Positions 1 through 12,780 are shown, counted from the first letter of the stretch. The stretch is DNA of 64,000 nt from Imbricaverruca yamaguchii (GCA_034440575.1 JAOTOL010000997.1:138360-202359); one strand, 5' to 3'. Made by a program: numbers and translations. Notes: generated by a model from the letters alone, not told the origin.

Positions 1-2704
1 GGTTAGAGTCATGTCAGTTTTCACTGGGACAACATGCCAAGGGGGAGTGCTCGGAGTGATTGCACGTGCTACGGAACGCAGCCGGATATTACATTCTCGA
101 AGAATCGAGGACATACGAGTGGAAAACGGTAATCCACGCTGAGTGATGTGACGTGCACTTGACGTCCCTGAGAAAATCCACCGATAGGCTGGATGGTTCC
201 GGTTTTGAGCAACATTGCATGCATATCTCGCGCCCAATAACTTACGGCGTAGTGCAAGAAGTGGCTCGTCTACTTCTGCCATTACACTAGCAGCCGGTGA
301 GGTGCGGAAGGCTCCAGTAACGATGAAAAGGTCTGAATTGTGGATCACATCAAGACAGCGCTTGGATGTGGCACTCGCTCCGTCATAAATAAAAGATCCG
401 TAGTCAATTTTAGAACGCACGAGCGATCGGTACATGAGAAGTAAAACTGATCCGTCAGCTCCATATGACCACCTAGAAACGGTGCTCATTGCCTGGAGAC
501 CTTGTGTACATTTGTTGATAAGGTCAGTGATGTGAGTTTTATACGTAACATGGCGATCCATCCACACCCCCAGAAACTTGACTGCAGGTCTGAAAGGTAT
601 GATGTGACCGTTCATCCTTATCGTTGGGTCTGTGCAACGGCGTCCCCGACAGAAGTGAACAGCGGTAGTCTTTGAGGTGGATAAAGTGAAACCAGTTCTA
701 TCACACCACTCCATCAATTTCACTACAGTCAAATGGAGCTGTCTTTCCACCGTCCGCACCGTACGAGAGAACCATACTGTAAAATCATCCACGAATAGCG
801 CTCGTCCTACCGATGTTGGCAGTGCATCACCCACATCATTTATGGCTATGGCGAACATAGTCACACTCAATATACTTCCCTGCGGAACCCCATCAATCTG
901 TTGGAAGGTGTCAGAGAGGTAGCCACCTATTCTGAAAAGAAATGTCCTGTTTGTTTAAAAAAATCGTCCAGAAAAACCCCATCGGGCCTCTTATGCCTAT
1001 TTGGTGTAACTTCATGAGGATACCATGACGCCACGCGGTATCATAAGCACCGTCAACGTCGAAAAATATTGCAGCGGTATGACATCTTTTCATGAAACTC
1101 AGGCGTACAACGGAATCGAGAGCTAAAATATGGTCAAATGTGCTACGATGTCTGCGAAAGCCACTCTGTATCGAGGTGAGTAAATGGTTGTGTTCTAAAA
1201 ACCACATGAGTCGCAAGTTCACCATTTTTTCGAATAATTTGCTAAGACAACAGGTCAATGATGTGGGTCGATAATGAAGTGGGTCCTTTCCAGTTTTGCT
1301 TGGCTTGCAGATAGGGACGACAAGCGCCCTCCGCCATGTCAATGGAAATGTTCCCCTTTCCCACATGTCGTTGAACACTTGCAGAAGTGTGTTTAAAGCT
1401 GTAATCGGCAAATGTTTAATAATATCATTGTGTAAGGTGTCGGGTCCTTCTGCTACGTTCCTAAGGGTGCTTAAAGCAGCAGTCAGTTCGGAAATAGAGA
1501 ATGGACTGATGTAATGGGTAGAATATTGTTGTAAAATCAAGGGGTAGTACCTCACACAGGGCTTTGAATTCCGAGAAACGTCTACTGTTTTTATTTTCCG
1601 ATCCTCCTGAGAAGGCCCATCCAATCTCGTTAGCGACATCCTTCGGGTTAATAATATCTTGTCCATTTATGTGCAGTGTGGGGAGTGTGGTGCAGGTAAG
1701 TTTGCCTGAGATGGAGTCGGCAATTGTGCGCCTCGCGTGTGCCCTTGCCTTGCGGAAAGCTACGAGATTCGCCATGTAGCTGTCACGATTGAAAATACGG
1801 AATGCTTTCTTTCTAGCACGTAATGCATCTCGGCATTTATCAGACCACCAGGGGACTGGTACACGGCGTGGCGTGCCTGAGGAACGAGGAATATATTGCT
1901 GAGCACTTTGTAACGTTGCGGTTGTAAACATCTCTATGGTAACCAATCCTTCGGAGCACTCGCCGAGTCTCTCCTCGACATCGGATTGGAAGGAACTCCA
2001 GTTAGCTTTTTCAAAAATCCACTTGGGGGGGTCATCGACCAGCTTCCACACCATCAATAAAGCGAGTCCAAACGGGAAAATGGTCACTTGTACCTGGATC
2101 ATCATCCACCGACCACTCTAAACAGGGAGAAAGTTCAGGGCTGCAAAGCGTCAGGTCCAGCACAGAGGTCTGTCTTGTTTGCAATGTAATGTGTGTTGGA
2201 GTTCCAGTGTTAAGAATACCAAGTGGAAAATTCCGGATTATACGTTCCAATGCACGTCCACGACCAGTACTATTTGCTGAGCCCCAAACATGGTGATGTG
2301 CGTTAGTCACCGCATAAAATCAGCTGGGGAGCGAGCTGATTTACCACTTGCAGCGGTTCTGCAAGTGGAAGGATTGTTCCTGGGGGTAAGTATATGGAGC
2401 ATATGGTGGTAGCACGGCGATTAATTATTATCCGAGTAGCGACAGCCTGGATGTTTGATCTCAAGTGTACTTGTTGGAAGGGGACTGAGTGGTGAATGGC
2501 AAGAAGCACACCACCATGTGCCACAGTGTGAGTGACGACGTCCTTGTGTAAAACAGAGTAGTTTCTTAAATAAAAGGAAGCACCAAGAGATAGTTTGGTC
2601 CCCTGTAGGCATATTACGGCCGGTGTACGACGGTGCAAAATATGTTGCAATTCGTTAAAGCTAGTTCTCACACCTCTACAGTTCCACTGTATAATATTAC
2701 TCAT
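1..2704 (-). pseudogene. Decayed ORF2 (endonuclease-reverse transcriptase) of a Jockey-like LINE
   Basis: This is the polyprotein of a non-LTR retrotransposon, which nicks target DNA and copies its RNA into the nick. It reads leftward from a start at 2704 (MSNIIQWNCRGVR). The apurinic endonuclease comes first, with a GD-FNAHH-type motif near 2300 and SDHFPV near 2065. Reverse transcriptase follows: FFDVDGAYDTAW (motif A) near 1050-1080 and FVDDF (motif C, variant of YADD) near 785-800. The thumb-like region with TGAFRTSPAASVMAE lies near 280-330. Frame changes near 2305, 2060, 1500 and 920 break the ORF, so this copy is dead. It runs off the left edge, so the rest of ORF2 and the 3' tail are not visible. 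Jockey-clade assignment rests on domain order and motif style; a related clade is possible. Confidence 0.85.
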
Positions 2705-2853
2705 TTGACAGTAAGTGAAAGAGGAAGTTCCAAGCTAAGAGCGTAAAAGGCCAATAGTGACTAATTCATGGTCCTATAGTCGGGGGGTCTTGGGTTCGTG
2801 GGCGTGAACGCGGGCTCCCAAACTTGGCGACACTGCACCGGGAAGAGCACGCT

Positions 2854-4299
2854 TCATAGCGCGATTTGTGGATGGGGAGGATATTGGGGGTGCACGGTTC
2901 GACGGGAAGGTGTCTCCGGCGGTCTCATGGCCGCTGCGGGTAATGGCGTGAGGTGAGGTGTCGCCAGTGGGCGCTGGCCCTCAGGCTTGGAGGTCGAGGG
3001 GGTTGGGACATGTCGGGCGGTGCGACCCTGTGCTCCTAAATCTGGGGCTCCAGGGCGCACATGCACCGTAGGATGTCCAAGCTTTGGATCTGAGATGGTT
3101 GGTGGTGGTGGGGGTGGGGGAGTTGGCGTGGTTTTGGAAGGCTGGATAGGAGTGGGTTTGGTGGGTATGGCGGGTAAGGATTCGAGGGTAGTGGAGGTCT
3201 TAGGGGGCTTCTTAGTCCGCTGAACACGATGCCACTCTTCCGGAGCTCGCTCTGTAACGGGTGGGGTAACTCCGACTTCCTGGGCCCTTGGCGACGAAGC
3301 AACGCGCCATGTCGTGTCGGTTGTGTCATGTGCAAGATTACTTATGGTGGGGGGCATTTCGGTGGTCTCAACGAAGTCTTGGGTTGGCTGCCTGTTACTT
3401 GTTGGTATCGTAAGGGGCACTCCAAAGGAACGAAGTAGGGCTATCATTTGAGAGATGAGCTCAGAAACCTTGTGGGGCTGAATATGTTGTGGGATCACGG
3501 TATGACTTTGCTTTTGGTGTGTAGGTGATTCTGGGGCGAGTGTGTTCATACACATCTCTGGCCTCGCGGAAGGTTACTTTTGTGTGTGTTTAATAGCAAT
3601 AATTTACTTCTCCTTCAGGTAGATCGGGCAAGTCCTGTCATACGACGAGTGGGGGTTCTGTCCTGGGCCACAGTTTGCGCAACGGGTGGTCTCGGAGGAG
3701 CAATGCTCACTTCCGTGCTCTTGGGAGGCGCACTTGCCACATGCAGGGCGATTACGACAAAACTGGTTTGTATGACCGAATTTCTGGCATTTAAAACACC
3801 TCATAGGGTTGAGAAAGAAAATACGAACCTCAACCCGGACATATCCCACACGAATCTCACCAGGAAGATCGCTCGTGTTAAATGTTAGTACGGTGTTGTT
3901 GGTTGTAACCATCTCTGCACCTCTCCTCACCTTCAACTTTCTCGCTCCAATCACTCCAAATTCTGCTAGTCCATCGACAATCTTTTCCTCCGGTACGTCC
4001 CTCAAGTCAAAACAATTGATACCTCTCGACGAGTTCTTGGTTTTATGGGGTTCTACGTATATTGGAATAATTTCGTCTACCTTCTTGCCACCCTTTCTCA
4101 CACTATAAACAAACTTAGTCATCGACAACGCTCTCTCCGCTTCCTCAGGCACCGCAAACTCCACCTCCACCCCTCCATCCTTCAACTTCTCACAACGAAC
4201 AACTTTTCCAAAACGGTCGCATCCGTTACGTCTATGAAAGGGAGACAAAGAACCAAGAGACTGTGTTACGTCCGCCGGAGCAGCTGGTCTGGCCCTCAC
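2854..4299 (-). pseudogene. Decayed ORF1 (gag-like, three zinc knuckles) of the same LINE
   Basis: This is the nucleic-acid-binding ORF1 protein of the element, which packages its RNA. Reading leftward from 4299, about 190 residues with RRM-like character are followed by three cysteine knuckles: CFKCQKFGHTNQFC, CGKCASQEHGSEHC, and a third, longer one beginning CANCGPGQN. A stop at 3604 follows YLKEK. The reading then resumes in another frame (VTFREARDVYEHTRPRITY, near 3570-3510), and a Pro-rich stretch to 2854 is open in yet another frame. At least two frameshifts and a stop make it a pseudogene. The gap to the ORF2 start is about 150 bp, as expected for a two-ORF element. Confidence 0.8.
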
Positions 4300-4810
4300 G
4301 AGAGGGACCAGGAATGTTTTTGGTTGTTGTCGGTGCCATGCGCTGTTCTTGGTTTCGGCTCCTCGGGCGCCCCACCTCTAAGGTGCCCTACTGGGGGGAC
4401 GCCTGGGTCCCGCGAACGGGAGGTCGCCAGGCGTCCGAGGAGCTATACGGGGCAGGCGGCGCTTTCGCCCGGCCAGGAGAGAGACACTCACCACCCCGAC
4501 CGGAATCCACCACCGCCCACCCCTTGACCCCAGCCGGCCGGGCTGGCAGACACTGGGAAGAATCCCAGGTCCTCGGCCCGAGGCGACTAGCCACTTGGCC
4601 TGCGTGAGGCCCCACGGGCCCGCCCGTCCCTCCGGGATGTCGGGACCAAAGAGGTGTGTTGGTCCCCCGTCACAACTAGCACCGTGCGACGGGGACCTCA
4701 ACCTCGAGGACTCCGTCAACCCCGGGGGACGGCCGAGGGGGCGCGGCTACCCCGATAAAACGGAGCTGGTTGGCAGGACCGGGAGGTTGCCCTGCCTGCT
4801 CATAGTATGG
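4300..4810 (-). mobile_element. Probable GC-rich 5' untranslated leader of the LINE
   Basis: A strongly GC-rich stretch directly upstream of ORF1 on the minus strand. Several short overlapping ORFs in it have no recognisable product. It ends near 4810, where base composition drops. It is interpreted as the element's 5'UTR and internal promoter because of its position. The exact 5' end and target-site duplication cannot be set, since the 3' end is outside the window. Confidence 0.45.
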
Positions 4811-5690
4811 ATAGTTAGTGTTGTAGGGCTAGGTGAAGGACATGTATTGGGATGAGATTGGCATTGGAATGGGGGCGTATGGATGTAAGGACGAGTGAGG
4901 CACTCTTAGTCTGACCTCTCCCCGGCCGCCTGGTGGTCTGGCCGCTGGATCCTTGAGACACGCAATCCCCACCACGGAAAGGTGATGCCTCATCAGGGGC
5001 ATCTAGGTAGGTAGGATAAAACGCCAAACTTGGGGCACTTTCAGTTTTCAGAAGTGATGTGCTGTGACTTGAACTGGTCGTAGAAAGAGAAGTTTCCAGA
5101 CTGGCAACATAAATTAACTCTAGTTACATTGTGGGAACTATTTTCTTCCCTTGGAAAAATAACTACGCACATATAGCAGCACATATAGCATATATAGTCG
5201 ATCAATTTGAAGGAAATTAAAGAATGGTGGGGCAATGACTCGCAGAAACCACGCTTCCCTAACTTGGAGCCAATATCCAGACACATGCCCAACTCGGTCG
5301 GACATTCTGAGGAGGTCCATGCTACTACAAGGTGCTGCTCGGTCTACCCCCCCCCCCCACACACACAGTATTTCCAGTCATATTCTCACACCTTGTCTTG
5401 GGGGTTGATACAACCTGTGCTCCAACTTCTAAACTAGCATCATACTAAAGCGAGAGGTGTCATCGGAAAGTGCACAAGTGGGGCCAGAAAACACCATCAA
5501 AATTCACCCCTAAAAAATGATGTCACTATGCCAGGGGGCCAAAGTCTTCCTGACCTACATCATGTTTTTTAGCTCTTGGGAGTTCATTTTTGGAGTTATT
5601 TGATTAAAAATTGAAATCAACAAAGGAAGGCGAAATCAACCATGACCCTAACATTTTTGCCGGCCAAAATTTAAATTCCTTTCTTTTATC
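4811..5690. other. No gene seen
   Basis: Mixed-composition DNA without a supportable coding region. It holds a C run followed by CA dinucleotides at about 5348-5368. Short ORFs here have no recognisable motifs. Confidence 0.5.
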
Positions 5691-5695
5691 TAATT

Positions 5696-6220
5696 TCACA
5701 ATTTTGCATTCTTGCTATTCTTTAATCCATATTTTCCTAACGAGTAAAGCAGACCGAAAAATGTTTCAAGATTTAGTGTATTCCTGCTCAATGGGTTTTT
5801 CAGTGATTCCACCCACACAGTGGAAAAGCCACTCCCCCAATGAGGATGCAGAGGTGGCCCCCAACAAGGAAGCTGAGTGGTCCACAAATAGTTGATGGTG
5901 GAGGTCCCCCACAAGGCAGTGGCAGAAGTTCTCAGCGAGGCAGTAGCATAGGTCCTCAATGAGGTGGCGGATGCATCTGTCCCATTGAGGCTTTGGTAAT
6001 GGTCCCTGACAAGGTAGTGGCAGTGGTCTCCTGCAAGATGGCGGCTGAATCGGTTCCCAGTGAGGCCCCCAACTGTCCCCAATAGTGATGGCAGGTGTCC
6101 CCAACAAGGAGGTGGCAACTGTCCCAGATGAGATGATGGCTGAGTCAGTGCCCAGTGATGCTTCAGAAAGGGCCCCCAATGAGGTGATGGCAACAGTCTC
6201 TGATGAATCAATGCAAGGTA
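5696..6220 (+). repeat. Degenerate repetitive tract resembling decayed repetitive coding sequence
   Basis: A loosely repeated motif of about 24-27 bp (GAGGTGGCA followed by TGTCCCC and AACAAG/AATGAG) recurs across the tract. In plus-strand pieces it reads as acidic repeats such as ATVPDEMMAESVPSD, but the frame changes several times and stops are present. The minus strand is open for 171 codons (5696-6211), which is likely a by-product of the repeat. No family was recognised. It may be a decayed repeat-rich exon or a diverged minisatellite. Confidence 0.35.
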
Positions 6221-6239
6221 TTTTTAAATGATGTCATAA

Positions 6240-8315
6240 CCATTAGCAACTATGAACACATGCTTTGAACACTTAACAGTGTCATGCTGCAAACACAAGA
6301 CCCAGACTGATCCTTTTCGCACAGCCATCAGTTCCTACTGCATGTGAGTGGTGTTGGGTCCGTATCGAGTGGTGTTGGGTCTGTATCTGCAGGGAATTGG
6401 CTGCATATGTAGGTAGGTGTGCCCTCTGAGCTGAGGGTGAAGTGTGAATTATTTGTGTTTTTCATTTTGCCTAGCATTGTGCTGAGACCAACAGTGAAAG
6501 GAAGGTGCATTGCTCCTGTGAGTTATGAGAGACAAAGCTGAGCTAATCACAACTCCCTGTCTTGAGGTGCCATCCATTGCTCACTTCTTTGTTTCTATGC
6601 TTTGATGTGACCAAAAATGATGATGTGTATTACTTATGCATATTATGTAGACACTGACTAGGTACATATGGTTTTCTCATTGGTTACTGACAAATAGATT
6701 CCATGCATAAAAAATAATATGTGCATGAAAATGTACTCCTGAAGAAATCTGTTTGCACTCTGACTCCAAGCCCAGAAAGCAAGTTTCCCACCCTGGGTGC
6801 AACACAGGTCTGCAACTAGGAGGTGGGGGTAACTAGTATAGAGACCCAGGAAGATGAAGTGGTGACAGTCTCATCACTTCCTGTCATACCATCTTCATTT
6901 TCCATCAGAGAAGTCACTATATACAAAAAAAAAGTATATGTACACAATCATAAAAAATATTGTCCCTGAATTCAGGCCACCATAATAAATGCAGCATATC
7001 TATTAAATGTGCAAAAAACAAGCAGGAATAGTGATTAAAAATGTTTCATGAAGTATCTTGCAGCTTGGAATGCACCATTAATGGCCATCATTTGAAAAAC
7101 ACAGACTAAAACCTCACTGCAAGAGAGCAGTGTTATCTTAGGTCCCAGTGAGTCAGAGCTCCGGCCAACCGGTAGTAGAGGGACCTGTCTAGTGTTCCAT
7201 CCTCTGGTTGGTTGTCTGCTACATATTATGTGATTGGCTCAACTTGAGGCAACAGAAGAAAGATCAAATGGAGTAATAGTTTTGCTTAACATGGCAATCA
7301 GGGTTTTGGTCCAGGACAAGGAGGTTGGAAAGCATGAGTGGGCTGAGTTGGGCAGTGGCCCAAGTTTGGCATTTCACCCTACCCACCTACCTATGATACC
7401 AGACATGTTCAAGCAAAGGGAATGGATCATAGTAATTGGAGAGCGGGCAAGCCTGATTGTCCCTGAGGCTTCAGAATCTGTGAATTTATAGGTATTCATG
7501 TGCTATGTACTGACTGATACACAAGATGCCACTAGCAGAGACAGATCTGGGTTAAACAAACAAGGTGGCTACCCCATGTTTGTGCACTTGTAGGGATGTT
7601 GAATGAATGAACTTGTCGACCATTGTGCAAAATCATTTGGACACAGCAGTTATGTAGAATATAAGATGCATATCAGCTGCCCGCCTAGTCCCTACGTGGG
7701 ATACTTGTGTATGAAAGGAGCCAAGATGTTCCACTCCCAGGGTGGATTCCTTGATTTACCGCGACTTCATCCTGATGGGTTGGACATCACTTGGCAAAAA
7801 TCCATGGAGACGAAGATTGCCCTACCTACTTGTAGCGGGACTCATTGCGAGGGACGCGTCTACCAATTTAACCATTGACATCATTACTCACGATATCTTA
7901 TTCCTGTATCAACACGATTCTTGCGTTTCGAAGACGGCACCGCCCAGCCTCCACATCCTATCCCATCACAACAAAAACACATCCTGAAAGCCCACGGTTC
8001 TTCTAAATAAGATAAATGGGCAATCCCAACCCGGCCCCTGCCAATATTTATTGTCAACCGATGACGTCATCTTGGCGTCGATTCGGGTTCAGGCAGTTAC
8101 TACGACAGCAAGAAATAATACTTTTCCGAACATACTCCTGACTAACAAGTATAGGTGATATGTATAAATTGTGCGTCATGTGAAAGCTCGTTTCATGTTA
8201 TTTCGATAGTCGTGGAAAGCTTTCATATGTGCGTGTTTTTTATTAAGTAAAATGGTGTTTTTTGTGCCCGTGATATATCCCGCGACACCACTTAACTTAA
8301 GCACGTGCGCCCTGT
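6240..8315. other. No gene seen
   Basis: AT-leaning unique-looking sequence. A 20-bp motif (GAGTGGTGTTGGGTC) is present as two adjacent copies near 6346-6380. ORFs under 100 codons carry no family signal. Confidence 0.5.
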
Positions 8316-8317
8316 TG

Positions 8318-8405
8318 GGGTTGGTGGCGTAATTGGTAGTGGGTCGGTCTAATTTCTCTGAGGTTTTGGGCTCGAGGTCCAGTGCGGGCGGAATTCTTGT
8401 TCGTG
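8318..8405 (+). mobile_element. Possible tRNA-like SINE head
   Basis: TGGCGTAATTGG resembles a Pol III A box, and GGCTCGAGGTCC about 40 bp downstream resembles a B box. Order and spacing fit a tRNA-derived promoter, but no flanking duplication or second copy was seen. A diverged tRNA pseudogene is equally possible. Confidence 0.3.
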
Positions 8406-8419
8406 TTAGCGGGAAATCC

Positions 8420-8935
8420 TTCTAATTAGTGGCACTATATTATAATCTTGCTTATATGGAACAAGCTTTGCATAAAGGAAAATGATGAAGGCTGATATGC
8501 TCCAGCGCTTGGATTCGGCCACCTCATCATGTGCTATGGTTGACCACTTTTCTATCCAGCCAGCCATCGGAAGTACGTAAGGCGTTCACGGCTTATGGCA
8601 CGATGCAGGCCCACAGATACTCCCTGGTATGGGTGGCGCGCAATCGGGGGTAGGGGCAGGAGGCATGTCCCCCATGCATTGAATAATTTAAACCTTAAAT
8701 CTACGGCGGTGCATGTCAAATATTCAGTTAAAAATTGAAGTTGCCCCCACCCACCTGCACCCACCGGCCAAAATGCGTGGCGTCGCCATGCTCCTGGAGG
8801 TGCGCAAACGGCGTTGAATTCTTTAAATTACTTGGGAGAATGCATAATGGCAATGGGCAGGCCCAAATGGACTTGGGGCCACATCCCATAGGGCCCCATG
8901 TTAAAAGTGAAATCATTGGGGAGCAAAGCGAGCAT
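8420..8935. other. No gene seen
   Basis: Low-information intergenic DNA between the possible SINE head and the inverted-end transposon. No coding or repeat structure was recognised. Confidence 0.45.
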
Positions 8936-8938
8936 TGA

Positions 8939-10154
8939 CCCAGCCAGCATTCCCAAGTGGGTCTCAAATGGGTCCAAAATTGGCACTCATGTGGGCCCCA
9001 CATGGGCAACCCACATGGGCCCATATGGATTTGTCGTGGGATTCATCTGGGTCCCAGATGGGCAACCCCATATGGGCTAGATGTGGGCAAGCCAATATAT
9101 GGGCCAGATGTGGGGTTCATGTGGGCGCGCCAATATATGGACCAGTCATGGATTTGATATAGGAAAATCAATATTATGCTTCTTCAGTACAGTCAGAAGG
9201 TCTGGAAGTGCTGCATGTGAACAGTTATGTCTTGTTGACCAATTGGCAATATCCTCTTCTAGGCTTGCTTTGGATATTCCTGATGCACCTGCACCACTAT
9301 CTTCACCAGAAAGGCCATTATTTCCAGGTTCCATTGACTGATCAGGCACTTCACATTGTAGCATGCTGCCCAAATTTTCTTCTTCACAACGTCCATTCTG
9401 ATAACGCCCTTCACGCAGCACCCAACCCCCAAAACAAAGCCTGGCTCAAAACTATTCCCTCGACGCAACCGGGCGGAAGGAACTGAGCTGATAGTGTGCG
9501 CAGTGTGAAATCGCATTGATTTCCGCCACTGGCTCGTTTACTTACTTTGCAAGATTGTTTAGCTGCTGATAAAATCGAAGGTTCCGGTGCATTAAATATC
9601 GCATTTTGATACCTAAATATTTGTCAAGGGCTGAAAGCATTAAATCACAATTATATTATTATGCGATAAAAAAATTGGTGAAAAAACTGCTGGCTCTTGT
9701 GTCCAAAACCAATTTAATTGTTGAATAATATACCATATTATCTTCTTGATTTGAAACAAAATATATGAATTTCAATACATTTTTCCATGACATTAACCAT
9801 GGAAAGTAACCTACCGTCCCCAATGCTAATAAGGTTTGTCACATTAAGCTCATCAGAGAACATCGCTTTGCCTAAGTTATCCCACATGTGGCCCACATGC
9901 AACCCATCGCGTTGTTGAACTCATTTTCATAATTAGCATTACCTTTTTTACACCCGATGAAGAATAACCAAAAATAAGGCTATTGCTACCTACCTACAGG
10001 TAAAAAAATGAGTACAATATCTGGGCATCCCATCTGGGACCCAGATGGAGCCCAAATAGCTGCCCACTTACAGCCCATATATGGGCTATCCCAGACAGCC
10101 CACATATATCCCATATGGGATATATTTGGTCCCATTTGGGAATGCTGGCTAGGG
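8939..10154. mobile_element. DNA transposon-like element with inverted ends and palindromic subterminal repeats
   Basis: The left end (8942-8961) carries AGCCAGCATTCCCAAGTGGG and the right end (10131-10150) its inverted counterpart with one difference, so the interval is bounded by terminal inverted repeats of about 20 bp. Inside each end, 150-220 bp are packed with short palindromes of the CCCATATGGG/CCCACATGGG type. Subterminal repeats of this kind are typical of transposase-binding regions. The interior holds one short minus-strand ORF. At about 1.2 kb it is probably non-autonomous or internally deleted. The superfamily is not certain, and a clear target-site duplication was not found. Confidence 0.6.
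9146..9421 (-). CDS. Remnant of a transposon-encoded protein
   Basis: A 91-codon minus-strand ORF inside the inverted-end element. After a Ser/Gly/Glu-rich leader it has DIANWSTRHNCSHAALPDLL (about residues 56-75) and then VLKKHNIDFP. The pattern of a Trp, a basic-polar loop, Ala-Leu-x-x-Leu-Leu, then a proline-containing end resembles the N-terminal region of many invertebrate tnp2-like transposon proteins, as recalled. No catalytic domain follows, so this is at most a truncated relic or one exon. The sequence similarity is from memory and needs a search. Confidence 0.4.
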   Translation of the reverse strand: MLREGRYQNGRCEEENLGSMLQCEVPDQSMEPGNNGLSGEDSGAGASGISKASLEEDIANWSTRHNCSHAALPDLLTVLKKHNIDFPISNP

Positions 10155-10429
10155 AGGGGGTACTTGCCACCTCAAAAGTACGCAAAGCAACACCCTGGGC
10201 GTGCATACGATCAGGGTGGGTAATTGGTTATCAAAACCAATCAACTGTGTATGGCGCCGAACAGTAAAATGACGACCCGCGCTGGGGTCAGAGCGATACC
10301 AGTTCTAAGCTCGGCTCCACGCCTTTCCAGACAATCGTCGGCGAGCACATGTCGTCAGGGTTCCGTCAGCATTGCTCTGACAAGGAAAGATCTAGGCTCA
10401 GTCAGGATCATCACGAAGTACTTCATGAG

Positions 10430-11809
10430 CATTTTGCCTGTCCAGGTGCACTTGGACTCCAACACCTGGTGGAAACTTTCAATAAGATTCGGATGTCTGT
10501 TGAAATCGATGAGTTGATCGGATTCATCCTGTCAATAGTGCTTGTCCGGCAGAACTTCCCAATGGCGGGCATCGGCAGATTGGGGAACTTCTGCAGCATA
10601 ATGTCCACCAGCATGCCAACCACACCCTCCTCACGACAGGACCTAACACCGTCCGGCTGATGGACATGATGACAGCAGAACGCCATGTCCATCAGTCGGA
10701 ACGTTTCCCAGAAATCCGTCGAAGACACTACCAAACAGCTGAGACTCGGCATTTGTGTCCAAACCGGCTGCTTCGGACCGTCTTCTAAGAAAAGGTGCCA
10801 GACTCTCGGTCGCTGGTCTGTCGCGCGCCCGAAGCTAGCGAAGTGCGCCATGGCACTAGTTGCGGCAGATACACCTGTCTCCTGATCACAGGAGGCTGAT
10901 GGGGGCGCTATTGCTACTAGTGGCTGCAGTTCTCTGGCCTCCTGCACCAGCTGACACCTTCGAGATACCGACGTTGTCACTGTCGTCCCGAGCAGGTGAG
11001 GCACTCACAGATGTGACGAAGGTGGCAGGCAGATCCGGGTCATCTGCAGAGTCAAGGAGGGCGCCTCCTTTGTCGAGATCAGCTGCTTCCCGATCGACGT
11101 AGTGCTTCGGGTGCAGCATTTAATCGGCAACCTCCTTATCGATCGAGTCACCACTACACAGAAAGTTAGCTGCGCCCAGTGGGTTGGCATCCGACTCTAC
11201 CACGCGTAAAAGCAGCAGGAACCGCAGCCGGTGCTTGACTTCGGGAGCCGTTTGATTAGAGTTTCCAATCTCGCTGTCGCACACCACACCGACCATGCCC
11301 TCCAAGCGATCCTGGGTTGCGCGGGGGTCAGCAGGTACGTGGCTGGCTCAAACGTTTGCCGTATGTCCCGCAACAGACATTGGATGACCTTCACAGTTAG
11401 CTGAATACGCTTCTGGAAGGCATGCGGCGATTTGGCACGACTCGCGCGCATGTCGGCTGCCTCCTGAACTCCCAAGTCAAGAGCCACCGTCTGCTCCTCC
11501 AGGTCCCTGCGCTTGCGCTACAGAGGCTTGGTGTCAATCTGATGGCCAGCATTTATGACATCAAAGAAGGCATCAAGGTTCCTGATAATCCCACTCCTTC
11601 GACGTGACCGGCATATGCCACTCTATTGTCATGCCACTGGTGGCACTGAGCAGCTGGAACGCCGGCTGAACCTTTTGACATGCTAGCCCAGTATTCTGCA
11701 CCAAGAAAATAGATGCATCGTTTATGGCTTTACGAGTACAGTAGGAAAATGATCGCCCATCACGACACCATCTCCAGAAGGCATGATTGGGATGGTAACT
11801 ATTTGCCAA
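10430..11809 (-). pseudogene. Unidentified decayed coding-like region
   Basis: Several minus-strand ORFs lie end to end in shifting frames over 1.4 kb: near 11809-11573, 11487-11197, 11305-11120, 11119-10886 and 11004-10423. Composition is GC-rich and less repetitive than the flanks. Pieces read as ordinary globular protein (for example VKHRLRFLLLLRVVESDANP and QKFPNLPMPAIGKFCR), but no family was recognised. It sits just right of the inverted-end transposon and could be a second mobile-element protein. Frameshifts and stops argue that it is not functional. Confidence 0.3.
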
Positions 11810-11819
11810 ATCATAACTG

Positions 11820-12780
11820 AAGTAAGATACACTGATAATTAAAGCATTGGAACACTACAGATTTTAATATCCACATATTTAGGTCCACAGTTTTCACCTC
11901 ATTAATACAATGTCCAGATTCAGAAACAATAGGTGCTACACATTTCTTTTCTTCTATTTGCTTTCAACCACTCTACAATGTGTATGATATTGGGATTTTA
12001 TTTTCAGAAAATCATTGAGAGCCAGAGCGTCGAAAGTCAATATTGCGCTTCAAGGTGTTCACAAGACAAGTTTTACACATTTTTCGCTTGCGTAAAGCAT
12101 ACACATATGCTAGGTTTGGTTAGATTGAGTTACGTTAGGTTTTTGAAGTTGGAAAAATCTTCCAAAATAAAAAGCTGTCAGAAAAGCTTGTCTTCAATAG
12201 CAGTTAATCCCACGCCGTCTTTCTGTCCAGACTGTCCAATTCCATCTGGGGGGGGGGGGGATACAAGCCCACCTCTAATCTCCAAACTAATCATCGTACA
12301 AAAATAAAAGCGGTGTCACTGGAGAGCATTGACAAATGGAGCCAAAATCACCCCAAAAACTGCATCCCCAGAAGCGACACCACTAGGGGGGGTCTACGTG
12401 ATCACAACTGCACACAATCCAGCTGAAACCACCTTGCTTATGTTATTTTGTTCACAAACTCAAAAGGAAACATTTAGACAAAAAATGAGTGGCCCTATCT
12501 TCATAACCAAATTCATGAACATTGCATTGGGAATATAAATTTCAAGCATTCATAAAACGCTATAAAGCACAAAGCTACCAGAAAAAAATGATCACAGCGA
12601 AACGAAATTGGAGACCCACACGTAATAAAGGTTGCAATTAGACAATTAATTGACGAAACATGGAGAAAACTCCCACATCCTCCCAAAGCCAAACAAACCG
12701 ACACCCATGCTACAAATGAATCAACCGAAGGTGTATGTGATAGTGAAGAAAAAAAACTTAATGACACCCAGGATGCAACG
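11820..12780. other. No gene seen
   Basis: AT-rich DNA. It contains a G run of about 14 near 12247-12260 and a GGTTAGATT/GTTAGGTT motif cluster near 12118-12140, a type common in arthropod intergenic DNA. Confidence 0.5.
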
